A stretch of DNA of 64,000 bases from Dactylosporangium fulvum (GCF_025137375.1 NZ_CP073720.1:5728501-5792500), one strand, 5' to 3'. Counted from the stretch's first letter, positions 44,439-56,008 are shown. A program made the numbers and translations. Notes: generated by a model not told the origin, from the sequence alone.

Positions 44439-46175
44439 ATGTCCGGCATGGGCATGGACGAGGAGGACTGGAAGCCTCACCTGCAGCTGCCGTCGCTGTC
44501 GCGCGTCGACCTCGACGACCTGCTGCAGGAGCTGCTCGCTCGCGTCGGCGAGGTGATGACCAACCGCGAGCGACTGCGTGCACTGCTCGACGCCGTGGTC
44601 GGCATCGGCGCCGACCTCGACCTGCACAGCACCCTCGAGCGCATCGTCGAGGCGGCGTGCCGGCTCTCCGACGCGCGGTACGGTGCGCTGGGCGTCATCG
44701 GCCCCGACCGGATGCTCGTCGAGTTCATCAACCACGGCGTGACGCCCGCGGAGCGCGCGGCGATCGGGGACCTGCCCCGCGGCCACGGTGTGCTCGGGCT
44801 GCTCATCGAGGAGCCGCGGGCGATCCGCCTCGAGGACATCACGCAGCACTCCCGGGCGTATGGCTTCCCGCCCAACCACCCGCCGATGCACAGCTTCCTC
44901 GGCGTGCCGATCCGCATCCGCGACCAGGTGTTCGGCAACCTCTACCTCGCCGAGAAGGGCGGCGGCGAGCAGTTCACCCAGGACGACGAGGACCTCGTCT
45001 CGGCGCTGTCCGTCGCGGCGGGCGCGGCCATCGAGAACGCCCGGCTGTATGCCCAGACCGGCCGCCGGCAGCGGTGGCTGGAGGCCGCCGCGGAGATCAC
45101 CGCCGTGCTGCTGGGCGAGGTCCGGCGCACCGAGGCGCTGCAGCTCGTCGCCACCCGCGCCCGGGAGGTGGCCGAGGCCGACCTGGCCATGGTGCTGCTG
45201 TATGACGAACCGGCCGGTGAGCTGCGGGTCGAGGTGGCCGTCGGCGGCGACTACGACCTGACCGGCGCCACGGTGGAGGTGGCGCGCAGCGACTTCACCG
45301 GGGTCGTGAACGGCCGCCACCTCGCCGTCGTCGAGGATCTCGGCAAGGCCGCCGCCTGGCCGGTGTCGCTGTCCACGGGCACGGCGCTGCTGGTCCCCCT
45401 GTCGGCCGGCGGGGTTCCGCTCGGGGCGCTCGTCGTCGCGTATCGCCAGGGCAGCGTGACCTTCGCCGAGGATCCCGACGTCGCGCTGGTCGAGACGTTC
45501 GCCGGGCAGGCGGCCCTGGCGCTGGAACGGGCCCGGGCCCAGGACGAGCGGGAGATGCTCGCGGTGGTCGGCGACCGCGAGCGGATCGCCCGCGACCTGC
45601 ACGACGTGGTCATCCAGCGGCTGTTCGCGGCCGGCATGCAGCTGCAGAGCGCGGCCCGGCTGGCGGGCACCCCCGGTGTCCAGGAGCGCATCGACCGGGT
45701 CGTCGACGATCTCGACGTGACGATCCGCGACATCCGGGGCAGCATCTTCGAGCTGCGCAGCGCTCCGGGCGACAGCCTGCGCGGCCAGGTGCGCGGGCAG
45801 ATCGACGAGGTCCGCGACGCGCTGGGCTTCCGGCCGGAGCTGCGCATCGACGGGCCGGTCGACACGGCGGTGCCGGGCCCGGCGCGCACGGCCCTGCTCG
45901 CCGTGCTCCGCGAGGCGCTCAGCAACGTCGTCAAACACGCCCGTGCCCGCTCGGTGCAGGTGACCGTCGCCGCCGGCGGCGGTGCGCTGCTGCTCACCGT
46001 GCAGGACGACGGCCGCGGCCCCGGCACGGCCGGCGGCTCGGGCAGCGGTCAGGACAACGGTCAGGGCAACGGCCTGCCCAACATGCGCGCCCGCGCCGAG
46101 GACCTCGGCGGCACCTGCACGGTCGAACCGGCGTCGCCGGGCGGGACCCGCGTCGCGTGGCGGGTCCCGCTGTAG
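44439..46175 (+). CDS. devS: GAF-GAF sensor histidine kinase, DevS/DosS-like
   Basis: 578 residues. GAF1 (about 60-200) contains LPRGHGVLGLLIEEPRAIRL and GFPPNHPPMHSFLGVPIRIR. His147 in NHPPM aligns with the proximal heme ligand of mycobacterial DosS (His149) and DosT (His147), so a heme-based oxygen, NO or CO sensor is likely. GAF2 follows (about 230-370). The dimerisation helix has RERIARDLHDVVIQRLF near residue 383, and the ATPase domain has REALSNVVKHA and NGLPNMRARAEDLGG. No membrane segment. It lies 27 bp after devR and 8 bp before the convergent phosphoketolase end. Confidence 0.9.
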   Translation: MSGMGMDEEDWKPHLQLPSLSRVDLDDLLQELLARVGEVMTNRERLRALLDAVVGIGADLDLHSTLERIVEAACRLSDARYGALGVIGPDRMLVEFINHGVTPAERAAIGDLPRGHGVLGLLIEEPRAIRLEDITQHSRAYGFPPNHPPMHSFLGVPIRIRDQVFGNLYLAEKGGGEQFTQDDEDLVSALSVAAGAAIENARLYAQTGRRQRWLEAAAEITAVLLGEVRRTEALQLVATRAREVAEADLAMVLLYDEPAGELRVEVAVGGDYDLTGATVEVARSDFTGVVNGRHLAVVEDLGKAAAWPVSLSTGTALLVPLSAGGVPLGALVVAYRQGSVTFAEDPDVALVETFAGQAALALERARAQDEREMLAVVGDRERIARDLHDVVIQRLFAAGMQLQSAARLAGTPGVQERIDRVVDDLDVTIRDIRGSIFELRSAPGDSLRGQVRGQIDEVRDALGFRPELRIDGPVDTAVPGPARTALLAVLREALSNVVKHARARSVQVTVAAGGGALLLTVQDDGRGPGTAGGSGSGQDNGQGNGLPNMRARAEDLGGTCTVEPASPGGTRVAWRVPL

Positions 46176-46183
46176 CCGGCTCG

Positions 46184-48538
46184 CTACGCCGAGGCGTCTG
46201 CCGGCCACAGCCAGTCGGTGATCTCGGGCAGGTCGACGCCGGTCTCCCGCACGTACCGGTGGTGCTCGGCCCGCTTGTCGACCATCGTCTGGCGGACGAC
46301 GGCCGCCCTGCGGGCGAGGCCCGGAACGCGGTCGATGACGTCCATGACGAGATGGAAGCGGTCGAGGTCGTTCATCACCGCCATGTCGAACGGTGTGGTG
46401 GTCGTGCCCTCCTCCTTGTAGCCGCGCACGTGGATGTTCGGGTGGTTGACGCGGCGGTACGTGAGCCGGTGGATCAGCCAGGGATAGCCGTGGTACGCGA
46501 AGATGACCGGCCGGTCGGTCGTGAAGATCGCGTCGAACTCCGGGTCGGCGAGCCCGTGCGGGTGCTCCGACACCGGCTGCAGCCGCATCAGGTCCACGAC
46601 GTTGACCACGCGCACCTTGAGCTCCGGCAGGTACAGCCGCAGCAGTGACGTCGCCGCCAGGGTCTCCAGGGTCGGCACGTCGCCGGCACAGGCCAGTACG
46701 ACATCCGGATCCCCCTCGTCCGTGGACGCCCAGTCCCAGATCCCGATGCCCCGGGCACAGTGGGCGGCGGCCTGTTCCATCGACAGCCACTGCGGCGCCG
46801 ACTGCTTGCCGGCGACGATGACGTTGACGTAGTCGCGGCTGCGCAGGCAGTGGTCGGCGACGGAGAGCAGCGTGTTGGCGTCCGGCGGCAGGTACACCCG
46901 CACGACCTCGGCCTTCTTGTTCACCACGTGGTCGATGAAACCGGGATCCTGGTGCGAGAAGCCGTTGTGGTCCTGTCGCCACACGTGCGAGGTGAGCAGG
47001 TAGTTGAGCGACGGGATCGGCCGCCGCCAGGACAGCTCGCGCGCGACCTTGAGCCACTTCGCGTGCTGGTTGAACATCGAGTCGACGATGTGGATGAAGG
47101 CCTCGTAGCACGAGAACAGCCCGTGCCGGCCGGTGAGGAGGTAGCCCTCCAGCCAGCCCTGGCAGGTGTGTTCGGAGAGTATCTCGAGCACGCGGCCGTC
47201 CGGGCTGAGGTTGACGTCGGTCGGCTCGACCACGGCGTGCCAGGCCTTGCCCGTCGCCTCGTACACGGCGCCGAGCCGGTTCGACTCGGTCTCGTCCGGG
47301 CCGACGAGGCGGAAGTTGCGGTACGGGGCGTTGTCGCGAATCACGTCGCGCAGGAACGTGCCGAGGACACGGGTCGCCTCGCCGGTCTGCGCGCCGGGCA
47401 TGTCGACCTTGACCGCGTATTCGCGGAAGTCCGGCAGTTCGAGCGGGCGGGTGAGCAGGCCGCCGTTGGCGTACGGGGTCGCGCCCATCCGCCGGGTGCC
47501 GGCCGGCAGCCAGTCCGTGATCTCGCTCCTCGGCGCACCACCGGGGTCGAACAGCTCCTCCGGCCGGTAGCTGCGCATCCACGCGCCGAGCATCGCCAGC
47601 TGCTCGGCGTCCCCGCGCGCGTCGGGCAGCGGCACCTGGTGCGCGCGCCAGGTGCCCTCGACCGGCCGGCCGTGGAGTTCCTTCGGCCCGGTCCAGCCCT
47701 TCGGGGTCCGCAGCACGATCATCGGCGGCCGGACGCCCTCGGCGCGCCGTCCGATCTCGTCGAAACACCGGTCGAGCGTGGCGGCGAGCCGCTGGTGCAC
47801 GGCCTTCGGGTCGTCCCCGGCGACGAGGTACGGCGTCCAGCCGTACCCTTCCAGGAGCTTGGTCAGCGCTTCGTCGGAGATCCGCGCGAGGATGGTGGGA
47901 TTCGAGATCTTGTACCCGTTGAGGTGCAGGATCGGCAGGACGGCGCCGTCGGTGACCGGGTTGAGAAACGTGTTGCTGTGCCACGCCGTGGCGAGCGGCC
48001 CGGTCTCGGCCTCGCCGTCGCCGACGACACACGCCACGACGAGGTCCGGGTTGTCGAAGGCGGCGCCGAACGCGTGCGACAGTGAATAGCCGAGCTCGCC
48101 CCCTTCATGGATCGACCCGGGCGTCTCGGGCGCGACATGGCTGGGGATGCCGCCGGGGAACGAGAACTGCTTGAACAGCCGCCGCATGCCGACCGCGTCG
48201 CGGCCGATCTCGGGGTACACCTCGGAGTAGGTGCCTTCGAGCCAGACGTTGGCCACCAGCCCGGGCCCGCCGTGACCGGGCCCGGTGACGTAGAGGACAT
48301 CCTGGTCACGCTGCCGGATGACCCGGTTGAGGTGGGCGTAGATCAGGTTGAGTCCCGGCGTGGTGCCCCAGTGCCCGAGGAGACGCGCCTTGACGTGTTC
48401 GGGCCGGAGGGGTTGCTCGAGGAGGGGGTTGTCGAGCAGGTAGATCTGCCCTACGGAGAGGTAGTTGGCGGCCCGCCAGTATGCGTTGATGCGCGCCACC
48501 TCGTCCCCGCTCAGCGGCGTGTCGGTCAGTGCCCGCAT
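46184..48538 (-). CDS. xfp: Phosphoketolase (xylulose-5-P/fructose-6-P)
   Basis: 784 residues from ATG 48538, with GAGGAG upstream; about the normal 790-820. [74 protein letters not shown] (TPP-binding GDG) and [15 protein letters not shown] are all phosphoketolase signatures. It splits xylulose-5-P or fructose-6-P with phosphate to acetyl-P plus an aldose phosphate, giving ATP without NADH. That suits low-oxygen metabolism and its position beside the devRS-like pair. A GGGTGATCGATCCC palindrome lies 25 bp upstream. Confidence 0.95.
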   Translation of the reverse strand: MRALTDTPLSGDEVARINAYWRAANYLSVGQIYLLDNPLLEQPLRPEHVKARLLGHWGTTPGLNLIYAHLNRVIRQRDQDVLYVTGPGHGGPGLVANVWLEGTYSEVYPEIGRDAVGMRRLFKQFSFPGGIPSHVAPETPGSIHEGGELGYSLSHAFGAAFDNPDLVVACVVGDGEAETGPLATAWHSNTFLNPVTDGAVLPILHLNGYKISNPTILARISDEALTKLLEGYGWTPYLVAGDDPKAVHQRLAATLDRCFDEIGRRAEGVRPPMIVLRTPKGWTGPKELHGRPVEGTWRAHQVPLPDARGDAEQLAMLGAWMRSYRPEELFDPGGAPRSEITDWLPAGTRRMGATPYANGGLLTRPLELPDFREYAVKVDMPGAQTGEATRVLGTFLRDVIRDNAPYRNFRLVGPDETESNRLGAVYEATGKAWHAVVEPTDVNLSPDGRVLEILSEHTCQGWLEGYLLTGRHGLFSCYEAFIHIVDSMFNQHAKWLKVARELSWRRPIPSLNYLLTSHVWRQDHNGFSHQDPGFIDHVVNKKAEVVRVYLPPDANTLLSVADHCLRSRDYVNVIVAGKQSAPQWLSMEQAAAHCARGIGIWDWASTDEGDPDVVLACAGDVPTLETLAATSLLRLYLPELKVRVVNVVDLMRLQPVSEHPHGLADPEFDAIFTTDRPVIFAYHGYPWLIHRLTYRRVNHPNIHVRGYKEEGTTTTPFDMAVMNDLDRFHLVMDVIDRVPGLARRAAVVRQTMVDKRAEHHRYVRETGVDLPEITDWLWPADASA

Positions 48539-48562
48539 AGGCTTGCTCCTCAAGACGGTTTC

Positions 48563-48576
48563 GGGTGATCGATCCC
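48563..48576. promoter_or_regulatory. DosR-like palindrome upstream of phosphoketolase
   Basis: GGGTGATCGATCCC is a 14-bp imperfect dyad with the arm spacing of GGGAC-N4-GTCCC (3 of 5 left and 4 of 5 right positions match), 25 bp before the start codon. Support is weak. Confidence 0.35.
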
Positions 48577-48717
48577 GGTCGGATCTCTCCCGCCCACCGC
48601 GAGGTAAACCGGCCGGGCGGCTCCGTCGGGCCGCTCCGGCCAGCGCGCTTCGGCCGTCTCGGTACTGGTCCGGCCCCACCCGGACGGAGCCGCTCGGGGT
48701 GAGCGGTCGGCGCAACG

Positions 48718-48820
48718 GCCGCCCAACTACGCGCCGATCTTGGAGTTGTGGCGCCATGAACCTCCGAATTTGTCCGGATTTGTCAAGCACCACAACTCCA
48801 AGATCGGCGCGGTTGTCGGA
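48718..48820. mobile_element. Nested palindromic element, copy B (core only)
   Basis: The 21-bp perfect stem (48731-48751 with 48790-48810) and a 38-nt loop differ at only three loop positions from copy A, and the left flank CGCCCAACTAC is shared. The AGCCTGTTGCG ends are absent on both sides, so this copy is degraded or trimmed. The rest of 48577-49135 shows no gene. Confidence 0.7.
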
Positions 48821-49135
48821 GCATGGAGAGGTCCGAAACCCGCTGGCAAATGCCGCGTCACCGGCGTCCGCGACGACCTGCATGCCGTTCATGCCGCGCC
48901 GACCACGGCATCCAGTCACCCGAAGGGACCATCACCTCGCCGCATGAGTCCGCTGCCGACCTCCCAACCGCACCCGGCCACGTCGGGCCTCTGCCGACCG
49001 TGTCGCAGGTTCAGGCTGGCTTCGACAGCTCACGGCGCGCTGGAACACCGCGGCCACGAACGGCTACGGCCCGCAGGGGCGGCAGTCCAGCAGCAACGGC
49101 AGCGGCAGTCCCCGCGCCAGCGACAGGGACAGCGG

Positions 49136-50893
49136 TCATGGCCGTAGGTTCACCAGGCCGCCGTCCCGGGCCCGCGTCTCGTCCGCACACGGGGGCAGCT
49201 CCGCGGGGCGAGCCGCCTCGGTGCCGTGTGCTGTGTCCGCCGGGTGGACCCTGCCGCCGGACTGGAGTTCCACCACCTCGTCGACAGCGGACAGGTCGGT
49301 GCGGCGGTGGGTGATCAGCAGGACTGTGCGGCCGCGTGTGGCCTCCAGCAGGTCGCGGGTCAGGGCGGTCGCCGTCTGCTCGTCCAGGTGCTCGGTCGGC
49401 TCGTCGAGGACCAGCACCGGGAAGTCGGCGAGCAGTGCCCGTGCCAGGGCCAGCCGGCGGCGCTGGCCGCCGGACAACGCCATGCCGTGTTCGCCGACCG
49501 GGGTGGCCAGGCCCTGCGGGAGGCTGCGGACCCAGTCGAGGAGCCGCGCCTCGGCCAGCGCCGACTCCAGCTCGGCGGGTGTCGCGCCCGGACGGCCGAT
49601 GCGCAGGTTGGCCTCGATCGTGCTGTCGAACAGGTACGCGTCGTCGCCGAGATAGCCGACCGTCGAGCGCACGTCGTCGCCGCGCAACTCTCGCAGGTCG
49701 ACGCCGTTGAGCGTGACCCGGCCGGCGAGCGGGTCGAGCCAGCGCACCAGCAGGGCCGCAACGGTGCTCTTGCCCGCGCCGCTCGGGCCGACCAGGGCGA
49801 CCCGCCGCCCGGGGCGCAGGGTCAGCGACACGCCGTGGAGCACGCGCTGCCCCGGGGTCCAGCCCGCGCCGACGGCCTCCAGCCGCACGGTCGGCGGGCC
49901 GGCCGGGACCGGCCTGGGCCGTGCCGGGTCCGGGGCGGGGTCGGCGGCCGCGGCGATGTCGGCGAGCCGGGCCAGGGCGGCCCGCGCGGCGCCGAGGCGC
50001 TGGGCCGCGGCCGGGACCATGCCGGCGATCTCGAAGACCGCGAGCGGGGTGAGCACAACAACGGCGAGCAGCTCGCCGTCGAGCGCGCCGGACCGCACGG
50101 CGACGGCTCCCGCGGCCAGGCCGGCGAGCACGCTCAGGCCGGTGCAGAGGGCGGTGACCGCGGCCGAGACGCCGGCCGTCGCGCTCGACCGCCGGGCCGC
50201 GGCGAGCAGTGCGCGGTCGGTGCGGTCGAGCTGCGCCAGGGTGTCGCCCACGGCGCCGCACGCCACGAGGTCGGGCAGGCCGCGCAGCAGGTCGACGGTG
50301 CCGGCGGTGAGGCTGCCGCGCAGCGGGGCGAGCCGGGCGTCGGCGCGGCGGACCGCGGCCGACTGCACCAGCGGCACGCCGACCCCGACGATCACCAGCC
50401 CGGCCGCGAGCGCCGCGCCGGCCGCCGGGAGCAGCGAGGCGACGAGCACGACCGAGCCGAGGCCGGTGACGGCGGCGACGGTGATCGGCAGCACCACCCG
50501 GACGATGACGTCGAGCACCGACTCGACGTCGTCGACGAGCCGGGCGACGAGGTCACCGCGGCGGTATCCGGCCAGGCCGGCCGGGGCGAGCCGCTCGAGC
50601 CGCCGGAAGGTGCGCACCCGCAGGGCGCCGAGGACCCGGAACGCGGCGTCGTGGCCGGTGAGCCGCTCGACGTAGCGGAGCACGCCCCGGCCGATGCCGA
50701 ACGCCCGCACCGCGACGATCGCGACCATCAGGTGGAGCACCGGCGGATGCTGCGCGGCGCGCGAGATGAGCCACGCCGAGGTTGCCATGAGCCCGACCGC
50801 GGCACCGGCCGCGCCGACTCCGGCGAGCACCGACAGGACGAGGCTGCCCGCCGCGGGCCGGCAGAGCCGCAGAACCGCACCGACGACGCTCAT
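49136..50893 (-). CDS. cydC: ABC thiol/heme exporter subunit CydC
   Basis: 585 residues from ATG 50893 (SVVGAVLRLCRPAAGSLVLS); translation could instead begin at ATG 50992, which overlaps the cydD stop as ATGA and adds 33 residues. Six membrane helices precede an ATPase with Walker A GPSGAGKST, signature LSGGQRRRLALARAL and Walker B VLVLDEP. CydDC exports cysteine/glutathione and is needed to assemble cytochrome bd. It is the last gene of cydABDC. The extra N-terminal segment, if used, carries a duplicated ELRRPERSGG block. Confidence 0.9.
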   Translation of the reverse strand: MSVVGAVLRLCRPAAGSLVLSVLAGVGAAGAAVGLMATSAWLISRAAQHPPVLHLMVAIVAVRAFGIGRGVLRYVERLTGHDAAFRVLGALRVRTFRRLERLAPAGLAGYRRGDLVARLVDDVESVLDVIVRVVLPITVAAVTGLGSVVLVASLLPAAGAALAAGLVIVGVGVPLVQSAAVRRADARLAPLRGSLTAGTVDLLRGLPDLVACGAVGDTLAQLDRTDRALLAAARRSSATAGVSAAVTALCTGLSVLAGLAAGAVAVRSGALDGELLAVVVLTPLAVFEIAGMVPAAAQRLGAARAALARLADIAAAADPAPDPARPRPVPAGPPTVRLEAVGAGWTPGQRVLHGVSLTLRPGRRVALVGPSGAGKSTVAALLVRWLDPLAGRVTLNGVDLRELRGDDVRSTVGYLGDDAYLFDSTIEANLRIGRPGATPAELESALAEARLLDWVRSLPQGLATPVGEHGMALSGGQRRRLALARALLADFPVLVLDEPTEHLDEQTATALTRDLLEATRGRTVLLITHRRTDLSAVDEVVELQSGGRVHPADTAHGTEAARPAELPPCADETRARDGGLVNLRP

Positions 50894-50897
50894 GCGG

Positions 50898-50980
50898 CCT
50901 CCGCTGCGCTCCGGCCGCCTGAGCTCCACACCGAGCCCATGATGAGCGGCCCCTCCGCTGCGCTCCGGCCGCCTGAGCTC
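50898..50980. repeat. 29-bp direct repeat at the cydD/cydC junction
   Basis: CCTCCGCTGCGCTCCGGCCG plus nine more bases (ending GAGCTC) is present exactly at 50898-50926 and 50952-50980. The period is 54 bp, a multiple of three, so the possible coupled start of cydC stays in frame. Confidence 0.8.
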
Positions 50981-50988
50981 GTGGCCGA

Positions 50989-52634
50989 TCATGCGGTCAC
51001 CGCCCCGGCCGGCGCGGGCTTGCCAACGGGGATCACCCGGTCGGCGATCGCGACCAGGGACGGGCGGTGGGCGACCATGACGACGGTCCGGCCCGTGGCG
51101 TGCGCCCGGATCGCGGCGAGGATGTCCCGCTCGGTCGCGGCGTCGAGGTTGGCGGTCGGCTCGTCGAGCAGGACCAGCGGCGCGTCGCGGAGGAACACCC
51201 GGGCCAGGGCGATGCGCTGCCGCTGCCCGGCGGACAGTCCTGCGCCGTCGTCGCCGAGCCGCGTGCCGAAACCCTCGGGCAGCGCGTCGACGAAGTCCAG
51301 CGCGCCGGCGAGCTCGGCCGCCTGCCGGACCGCCGCCTCGGACGCGTCCGCGGCGCCCAGGCGGATGTTGTCGGCGATCGTCCCGGAGCTGAGCCAGGGA
51401 CGCTGCGGCAGCCAGGCCACCCGCGACCGCCACGCGTCCAAGTCCACCGTGGACAGATCCGTGCCGCCGACGAGCACACGGCCCTCGGCAGGGGCGGCGA
51501 AGCCCATCAGCAGCGCCAGCGCGGTCGACTTGCCGCAGCCGCTCGGGCCGGTCAGGGCGACCAGCTCACCGGGGCGGACGGCGGCGGTGAACGCGGGCAG
51601 CGACGCCTCGGCGCGGTCCTCGTGGCGCACGGCGGCGCCCTCGAAGCGGATCACGCCGGCCGGGGCGGGCGCCGCACCGGCCGGCGGCGGTGGCGTCTCG
51701 AGGATCTCGAACACCTCGGTCGCCGCGGCGAGACCTTCGGCGCTGGCGTGGTAGTTGGCGCCGACCTGGCGCAGCGGCAGGTAGGCCTCGGGCGCCAGGA
51801 TCAGCACGAGCAGCGCGGTCGCGAGGCCCAGGCTGCCGTCGACGAGGCGCAGCCCGATGCCGACCGCGACAAGCGCCACCGACAGGGTGGCGAGCAGCTC
51901 CAGCACCAGCGAGGACAGGAACGCGACCCGCAGGGTGCGCATCGTGACCCGGCGCTGCTCGGCGCTGATCCGCGCGACGACCCCGGCCTGGTGCCGGGCG
52001 CGGCCGAACACCCGCAGGGTCGGCAGCCCGGCGACCACGTCGAGGAAGTGGTGCGACAGCCGGGCGAGCAGCCGGAACTGCCGCCGGTTGGCCGCCTGGG
52101 TGTGCAGCCCGACGAGCACCATGAAGACCGGGATGAGCGGCAGGGTGACAGCGATCGTGCCGGCGGCGACGAGGTCGGCCGGCGCGATCCGGACCAGCAC
52201 GATGACCGGCACGAGCGCGGCCAGGACGAGCTGCGGCAGGTACCGCGCGAAGTACGCGTCGAGCGAGTCCAGACCGCGGGTGGCGAGGGTGGCGACGGCG
52301 CCGCTGCGGGGTGCCGCGCCGGGCCCGAGCGCGGCGACGTGGGCGAGGAGCCTGGCGCGCAGCTGGCGTTTGACCGCCGCCGCCGAACGCGCCGCGGCGA
52401 CCTCCTGCGCCCACGCCACCGCCGCCCGGGCCGCGACGACCGCGACCAGCCAGCCGAGGGTCGGCGCGAGCCCGGCCAGGTCGGCGCCGTGCAGGTAGAC
52501 GGCGGTGATGCCGTCGGCGAGCAGCGTCGCCTGGGCGACCAGCAGCGCGGCGAGCGCGACGCCGAGCGCCACCGACAGCGCCAGGTAGGCGCGGGTCGCC
52601 CCGGCATGTCGCAGCAGGCGCGGGTCGAGCGGCC

Positions 52635-52638
<4 letters not shown>
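50989..52638 (-). CDS. cydD: ABC thiol/heme exporter subunit CydD
   Basis: 549 residues from GTG 52638; the GTGA overlaps the cydB stop, implying coupling. Six helices with the family segment RGLDSLDAYFARYLPQLVLA, then Walker A GPSGCGKST, signature LSAGQRQRIALARVF and Walker B LVLLDEP. CydD has the conserved AGLPTLRVFGRA-type linker seen here as VAGLPTLRVFGRARHQ. With CydC it forms the heterodimeric exporter required for bd oxidase maturation. Confidence 0.93.
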
Positions 52639-53639
<1,001 letters not shown>

Positions 53640-53648
53640 GAGTCGTCC

Positions 53649-55043
53649 TCAGTACGCGAACGCCAGCGGACGTTCGGATTCATCGTCGTCGGGGGGTGTG
53701 ACAATTTCCGGCGCGCCGGCCCGGGCGTACCGCAGCATCAGCATCAGCTCGACGACCGCGAGCCCGCCGTACAGCAGCGTGAAGACGATCAGCGAGGTCG
53801 CGACAGTGCTCGTGGGCACCGACGGCGAGACGCTCTCGGAGGTCTTGAACAGCCCGAACACGGTCCAGGGCTGGCGGCCGACCTCGGTGAAGATCCAGCC
53901 GAAGGAGTTGGCCAGCAACGGCATCGCCACCGTGGCCACCGCGGCGGTCCACAGCCAGCGCCCGGCGGGGCGGCGGCCCTTGCGGGTGCGCCACAGGGCA
54001 AGGGCGGCGACGGCCATGGCGAGCGCACCGAAGCCGATCATCAGCCGGAACGACCAGTACGTGACCGGCACGTAGGGGACGTAGTCGCCGGGACCGTACT
54101 GCTGCTCGTACTGCCGCTGCAGGTCGTTGATCCCTTCGACCTCACCGTTCGGGCTGCCGGTCGCCATGAAGGACAGCAGCGAGGGGATGCGCACGGAGGC
54201 GAGCTCCTCGCGGCCGTCGAGGGAGCCGATGGTGAACACGGAGAACGAGGCCGGCTTGTCCGTCTCGTAGAGCGCCTCGGCGGCGGCCATCTTCATCGGC
54301 TGCTGCTCGGTCATGACCCGGGCCTGCAGGTCGCCGGTGACGAGGACGCCGACGCCCGCGATAAGCACGACCCAGGCGCCGAGCCGCAGCGCCGGGCGGA
54401 ACACCTCGGGCTGGTTGTCGCGGCGCAGGTGCCAGGCGCTGACGGCGAGCATCAGGGCACCGGCGGTGAGGAAGCAGGCGGTGATCGTGTGCGGGAAGGT
54501 GACGAGCGCGGTCGAGTTGGTCAGGACCGCGAAGATGTCGGTGAGCTCCGCGCGGCCCCGCTCGGCGTTGACGGTGTAACCGACGGGGTGCTGCATCCAG
54601 GAGTTCGCGGCGAGGATGAAGTAGGCCGAGAGCATCGTGCCGATCGACGCGAGCCAGATGGTCGCGAGGTGGACGCGCTTGGGCAGCCGGTCCCAGCCGA
54701 AGATCCACAGCCCGAGGAACGTGGACTCGAGGAAGAACGCGAGCAGGCCCTCGATGGCCAGCGGGGCGCCGAAGATGTCGCCGACGAAGCGCGAGTAGGC
54801 GCTCCAGTTCATGCCGAACTGGAACTCCTGGACGATGCCGGTGACCACACCCATCGCGAAGTTGATCAGGAAGAGCTTGCCCCAGAACTTGGTGGCACGC
54901 AGGTACTCCGGCCGCCCGGTGCGCACCCACGCGGTCTGCAGTCCGGCCACCAGTGCGGACAGGCCGATCGTGATGGGGACGAAGATGAAGTGGTACACGG
55001 TGGTGATCGCGAACTGCCACCGGGCGAGATCGAGCGCGTCCAT
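53649..55043 (-). CDS. cydA: Cytochrome bd oxidase subunit I
   Basis: 464 residues. ARWQFAITTVYHFIFVPITI gives the heme ligand His18, GRDxxx-type GAPLAIEGLLAFFLESTFLG and GWDRLPKRVH follow, and the quinol-binding Q-loop starts TEQQPMKMAAAEALYE. The loop is short, as in actinobacterial enzymes. It reduces oxygen at high affinity with quinol as donor. It heads the cydABDC operon. Two CGAAGGTCCC motifs lie 40-73 bp upstream, linking it to the devR-like system. Confidence 0.96.
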   Translation of the reverse strand: MDALDLARWQFAITTVYHFIFVPITIGLSALVAGLQTAWVRTGRPEYLRATKFWGKLFLINFAMGVVTGIVQEFQFGMNWSAYSRFVGDIFGAPLAIEGLLAFFLESTFLGLWIFGWDRLPKRVHLATIWLASIGTMLSAYFILAANSWMQHPVGYTVNAERGRAELTDIFAVLTNSTALVTFPHTITACFLTAGALMLAVSAWHLRRDNQPEVFRPALRLGAWVVLIAGVGVLVTGDLQARVMTEQQPMKMAAAEALYETDKPASFSVFTIGSLDGREELASVRIPSLLSFMATGSPNGEVEGINDLQRQYEQQYGPGDYVPYVPVTYWSFRLMIGFGALAMAVAALALWRTRKGRRPAGRWLWTAAVATVAMPLLANSFGWIFTEVGRQPWTVFGLFKTSESVSPSVPTSTVATSLIVFTLLYGGLAVVELMLMLRYARAGAPEIVTPPDDDESERPLAFAY

Positions 55044-55078
55044 GCCCCGAGTCTGCTGACCGCCGGGTCACGTGCTCA

Positions 55079-55115
55079 GGGCCGAAGGTCCCGTCCGGGA
55101 AAGCCCGAAGGTCCC
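55079..55115. promoter_or_regulatory. Two DosR-like boxes upstream of cydABDC
   Basis: GGGCCGAAGGTCCC (55079-55092) matches GGGAC-N4-GTCCC at nine of ten arm positions. AGCCCGAAGGTCCC (55102-55115) keeps the right arm only. The copies are 23 bp apart, about two helical turns, and share CCGAAGGTCCC with each other. Confidence 0.55.
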
Positions 55116-55213
55116 CGCGCCCGCTCAGCACACGAGGCTCGGCCGGCGGTCGGCGACGTCGAGCTGATCAGACCGTACAGTCACACGTGCTAGTGTCGCG
55201 TGATGGTGGGCCC

Positions 55214-55876
55214 ATGACGCTGTTCGTCGACACCGTGCTGCACGAGCCGCACGTCCGTCCCGGCACCATGTTGCCCGGCTGCGTCCACCTGCGCGCCGGG
55301 ATCCGGCCGGCCGACATCGAGCACGTCACCCTCGTCGTCGAGGCGTCCGACGGCGTGACCGTCATCCGGCACCGGGTGGCCACCGGCGTCCAGGTGCGGG
55401 CCGGCCGCTCCCGGTCGATCCCGTTCCTGCTGCCGCTGCCGTGGGAGACACCGGTGACCCGCATCGGCGACCGGTCGCTGGGCCCCACCTCGGTCGGCCT
55501 GCGCACGCTGGTGGCCGGTGACGCCGGCGCCGGTGCGGAGAAGGAGGACCCGGAGCCCGACCCGATGGCGGTGCACCCGCTGCCCGGGCACCGGCGGGTC
55601 CTCGACGCGGTGCGGCGACTCGGCTACCGGCTGGAGAGCACCGGCTTCGGGCACCGGTCCCTGCCCGGGGTGCGCCGCAGCCTGCCGTTCTTCCAGGAGT
55701 TCCGGTTCCGGCCCGGACCCCGGCACGCCGGCCCGAGCACCGGGCTGCGGGTGGCGGTCGTCGCCAACCCGGTCGGCGTCGACGCCGTCGTCGAGACCGA
55801 GGGCCCCGACGGCGCCCTGGAGCAGGCCCACTTCACGGTCCGGCACACCGACGGGCCGCCGGCCCCGGACCGCTGA
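55214..55876 (+). CDS. Spo0M-family sporulation-control-like protein
   Basis: 220 residues from ATG 55214; upstream GTG 55190-55199 starts are possible. FVDTVLHEPHVRPGTMLPGC, VHLRAG, ITVEASDG-like VVEASDGVTVI, SIPFLLPLPWETPVTRIG and GLRTLVAGDAG follow the arrestin-like Spo0M fold. The C-terminal half carries FFQEFRFRPGP. In Bacillus Spo0M affects sporulation entry; its role in actinobacteria is unclear. It stands divergent from cydA. Confidence 0.85.
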   Translation: MTLFVDTVLHEPHVRPGTMLPGCVHLRAGIRPADIEHVTLVVEASDGVTVIRHRVATGVQVRAGRSRSIPFLLPLPWETPVTRIGDRSLGPTSVGLRTLVAGDAGAGAEKEDPEPDPMAVHPLPGHRRVLDAVRRLGYRLESTGFGHRSLPGVRRSLPFFQEFRFRPGPRHAGPSTGLRVAVVANPVGVDAVVETEGPDGALEQAHFTVRHTDGPPAPDR

Positions 55877-56008
55877 CGCCGCAGGACCGGATTCATCAGC
55901 GGGCACGCTCGATGCGATCAGATTCTGCTGTTGGACGCGCCGATTCCGGCTGGCAGGCTGGTCCTGGACCGGTCCGGACGGGCCGGCCGGATCCGAGGAG
56001 GACAGCAC

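Noticed and set aside
43689-48032. 1447-codon open frame on the minus strand across the devRS and phosphoketolase genes
   Set aside because: Antisense or shifted shadow of devR, devS and phosphoketolase, which carry clear motifs.
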